64,000 bases of DNA from Ancylobacter radicis (GTDB lineage Bacteria; Pseudomonadota; Alphaproteobacteria; Rhizobiales; Xanthobacteraceae), in assembly GCF_018449475.1 (NCBI RefSeq), contig NZ_JAHCQH010000015.1, positions 868,001 through 932,000 on the forward strand. The letters run 5' to 3'. Position numbers and translations under genes: made by a program. Each line of letters opens with the position of its first letter. Position 1 is the stretch's first letter. Below the pieces are notes generated by a model that did not search any database, was not told the DNA's origin, and saw only the letters and a program-made list of their open reading frames with translations. This document shows positions 59,256-64,000 of this stretch, piece by piece.

Positions 59256-60059
59256 ATGCGATATATTTTTATGGATGAGGCAGGAACGTCAGCAAAAGAG
59301 CCAGTTACTGTTGTTGTTGGTTTGATTGCAGATGCAGATGCTCATGTGATGGTAGCTGAAAGATTAGTTAATGAAATATTAGGAGGGGTTCCGGATCAAC
59401 ATAAAGACGGCTTTACTTTTCATGCGATGCAAGTTTTTGGTGACAAAAAATATCAGAATGGTTGGTCTATTACCGATAGACTTCATATTTTAAAAAGTAT
59501 GATGAGCATACCACGGCGAGTAGGTATGGCAGTTGCAGTTTCGATAAATTTTAGAGGTGCTGCCGATTATAGCAAAAATCCACTTTCAAAAGTTTTAAAT
59601 AATTCTCAATTTGATCATTTGCAGGCGTTCAGTATTTGTTTGGCTGTTGTAGACAGGAACATTCGTAGACACGCAGGCCCAAATGAAGTGGCTACCGTTG
59701 TTGCAGAAGATATTCCGGAGATGCGAAAATTTCTAAAATCTATTCCACATATATATCGTGACAATCCAATTCATATCCCGCCTGATATGTTACGACAGAC
59801 GGATAAAGATAAGGCAGCCGGATACAACCTCCAAAGTGGAGAGTTACGTATTACCCGCATCCGAAATTCGGTTCATTTTGTCGAAAAATCTGAAGACCCG
59901 CTCATTCAAGTTGCCGACGCGTGCGCGTATGGATTTAGGCGTTACTTCGCCACCGAAAAATTTGGAACTGATTTTGCCGATGCCATACTAGGAGATCATC
60001 GAATTGCCGCGAACTTTGCTCCACCCGGAGGATGTGAATGTTGGTGGCCTAGAAAGTGA
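59256..60059 (+). CDS. DUF3800 domain protein (AT-rich, likely horizontally acquired)
   Basis: 267 aa. N-terminus MRYIFMDEAGTS with the acidic residues typical of DUF3800, a middle FDHLQAFSICLAVVDRNIRRHAG, and C-terminal DPLIQVADACAYGFRRYF, the second signature. DUF3800 proteins have an RNase H-like layout and often occur in mobile or defence settings; activity is unproven. Base composition is visibly much more AT-rich than both flanks, with codons such as TTA, AAA and ATA, starting near 59160 and ending near 60125. No integrase or defence partner adjacent. Confidence 0.88.
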   Translation: MRYIFMDEAGTSAKEPVTVVVGLIADADAHVMVAERLVNEILGGVPDQHKDGFTFHAMQVFGDKKYQNGWSITDRLHILKSMMSIPRRVGMAVAVSINFRGAADYSKNPLSKVLNNSQFDHLQAFSICLAVVDRNIRRHAGPNEVATVVAEDIPEMRKFLKSIPHIYRDNPIHIPPDMLRQTDKDKAAGYNLQSGELRITRIRNSVHFVEKSEDPLIQVADACAYGFRRYFATEKFGTDFADAILGDHRIAANFAPPGGCECWWPRK

Positions 60060-60131
60060 TAAAATCAGGTCAAATTGCTAGAACCTTGCCGACTCATGCA
60101 AATTGGCCGTGCTTCATTATGAGTGTCGGAG

Positions 60132-61064
60132 CTACTTCAGCGGGGTCAGCGCAGCGCCGACAATGGCGCCGGGCTCGCTGAAGCTGCCGGACTGCACGAG
60201 CACGGCGACCTGATCGGCCTTGAAGTCCGGCGGCACTTTCAGCGTGGTTTCATAGGTCGATTCGGCACCGTCCCAATCGCCGAGCTTCACCCAGCCGCGC
60301 ACCACATTGTGGTAGGTGATGTGGGTGCCTTCATTCTCGCCGCGGCCGATCTCGACATCCATCCGGCTCGCCACCGGGCACAGCCAGATCTCGCCGGCGA
60401 CGATGCCGGCCGGGGCCTTGCCGACCGTGACATGGAGCTTGCCCTCCCGCGTCTCGACCGCGACCGGCACGCTCGGGCGCGGTGCCTTGGCAATGGCGCG
60501 TTCCACGGCGGCGCCGTCCGAGCCGATGGCCATGGCCGCGCCATTCACCACCGCCTGCGGGGTGAACATCTTGCCGTCGCCGCGCGCCTTGGCATAGGCC
60601 TTCTGGCGCAGCGAATGGCCGTGCTTGGCCAGCGTGTCCTTCCAGCCGAGATAGTCCCAGTAATCGACCGAGAGCGAGAGCACGATCACGTCGCGCCGGG
60701 TCTCGATCATCTCGCCCATCAGCTTGTCGGCCGGCGGACAGGACGAGCAGCCCTGGCTGGTGAACAGCTCGATCACCGCCTTGGGCGCCGTGATCGGCTG
60801 CGGCGCGGGGATGTGCTCGCCATCCGTCCTGGCAGGGGTCGCGGCCGGGGCGGCGGTTTCCTGCGCCCGCGCGGCGGGGGCGACAAGCGCGGCGGCCAGA
60901 GTGCCGGCGATGAAGGCGGCGACCGCGAGACCCGCCGCACGCCGATCCGTCCCGTGCCGCCCGTCCGCCCACCGCTCCAGCCGGCGCCGCGCAGCGCCGG
61001 AGGGCGTGGTGGGACGCAGGCGGGGGAGGTCGGCGAGATCGGTCATGTCGTGCGGATCGTCCAT
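60132..61064 (-). CDS. DUF1223 thioredoxin-like exported protein
   Basis: 310 aa from ATG 61064 (in-frame ATGs at 61076 and 61046 are alternatives). Basic, proline-rich cytoplasmic N-part, one hydrophobic segment (AAGLAVAAFIAGTLAAALVAPAARA, about 45-69) that can be signal or anchor, then DUF1223: VIELFTSQGCSSCPPADKLMGEM (CxxC redox-like motif), LSLSVDYWDYLGWKDTLA, YAKARGDGKMFTPQAVVNGA, and LWLCPV-like strand. Function unknown; possibly thiol-related. Confidence 0.88.
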   Translation of the reverse strand: MDDPHDMTDLADLPRLRPTTPSGAARRRLERWADGRHGTDRRAAGLAVAAFIAGTLAAALVAPAARAQETAAPAATPARTDGEHIPAPQPITAPKAVIELFTSQGCSSCPPADKLMGEMIETRRDVIVLSLSVDYWDYLGWKDTLAKHGHSLRQKAYAKARGDGKMFTPQAVVNGAAMAIGSDGAAVERAIAKAPRPSVPVAVETREGKLHVTVGKAPAGIVAGEIWLCPVASRMDVEIGRGENEGTHITYHNVVRGWVKLGDWDGAESTYETTLKVPPDFKADQVAVLVQSGSFSEPGAIVGAALTPLK

Positions 61065-61206
61065 CAGGGGCCCCATCCGACAGGGGCCGCAGACCAAGCG
61101 GGAACGGCTAGGCAATAGGACGACGGGCCGGCCGGCACCAGTCACATTCGTTTGTCGCCGCCGCACGGAAAGGTGAAGCGGCGAAGGCGGATGGCAGCCG
61201 GATATG

Positions 61207-61239
61207 GAAAGGCCGGCGCCGGATCGCTCCGGGCCGGCC
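61207..61239 (-). terminator. Putative terminator after acnA
   Basis: GGCCGGC (61211-61217) and CCGGA region pair with CCGGGCCGGCC (61229-61239) through one bulged base. On the minus strand the stem is followed by TTTCC. It lies about 18 bp after the acnA stop. Confidence 0.6.
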
Positions 61240-61256
61240 CTTCGATGTCAGAACCC

Positions 61257-63941
<2,685 letters not shown>

Positions 63942-64000
63942 GGCAGACTGATCCCCGCTAGTATGTGGCACGGATGCGAGAGGCCTTGGAAGGAAGAGGC

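Overview
The window is a GC-rich chromosomal segment of an alphaproteobacterium of the order Hyphomicrobiales (Rhizobiales). Gene content and order (rho-hemJ-hemE / ppsR-maf-aroE-coaE-dnaQ, mnmE-mnmG-rsmG-parA-parB, hisB-hisH-hisA-hisF-hisE, DUF2628, DUF1674, DUF2794, DUF1223) fit this order; a Xanthobacteraceae-like host (Ancylobacter/Starkeya/Xanthobacter type) is my inference from style of sequence only.

1-16.5 kb: housekeeping genes. The tail of a periplasmic-binding-protein-like lipoprotein gene, then hemW-rdgB-rph (minus), the heat-shock pair hrcA-grpE (plus), a histidine operon hisB-DUF2628-hisH-hisA-hisF-hisE-coaA-alkB (minus), divergent hslV-hslU (plus), and xre/smr/mltA/tim44 (minus). 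16.9-34 kb: the replication-origin neighbourhood. secB, dnaQ-coaE-aroE-maf-ppsR (minus), a putative oriC at about 20.99-21.29 kb, then hemE-hemJ-rho, a DUF255 thioredoxin-like gene, mnmE, mnmG, rsmG, parA, parB. Four parS-like palindromes (13.46, 28.60, 28.65 and 30.70 kb) flank the origin and accompany parAB. Most genes on either side of the putative origin point away from it.

33-47 kb: holA, lptE, leuS, two GGDEF proteins, a PLP-binding YggS protein, an L,D-transpeptidase, a CenR-like response regulator, a cyclic-nucleotide-binding protein, arfB, an SdhAF4-like DUF1674 protein, htpX, tRNA-Thr(CGU), small exported proteins and tRNA-Leu(CAA).

47-54.5 kb: the accessory region of most interest. 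A minus-strand catabolic cluster encodes a DUF1185 protein, a three-part fusion (alpha/beta hydrolase + flavin reductase + degenerate Nudix-like domain), a luciferase-like flavin monooxygenase, an aldehyde dehydrogenase, a NIPSNAP protein and a periplasmic solute-binding protein. A divergent GntR/FCD regulator faces it across a perfect 19-bp palindrome. The set resembles the logic of the Rut pathway (FMNH2 monooxygenase + flavin reductase + hydrolase + dehydrogenase), but the substrate cannot be read from sequence.

54.5-64 kb: an NAD-dependent epimerase/reductase, DUF1993, the agmatine-to-putrescine pair aguA-aguB, DUF2794, an intergenic stretch with a paired palindromic repeat and an orphan intrinsic terminator, an AT-rich DUF3800 gene that looks horizontally acquired, a DUF1223 protein and aconitase acnA. 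No CRISPR array, transposase or prophage was seen.
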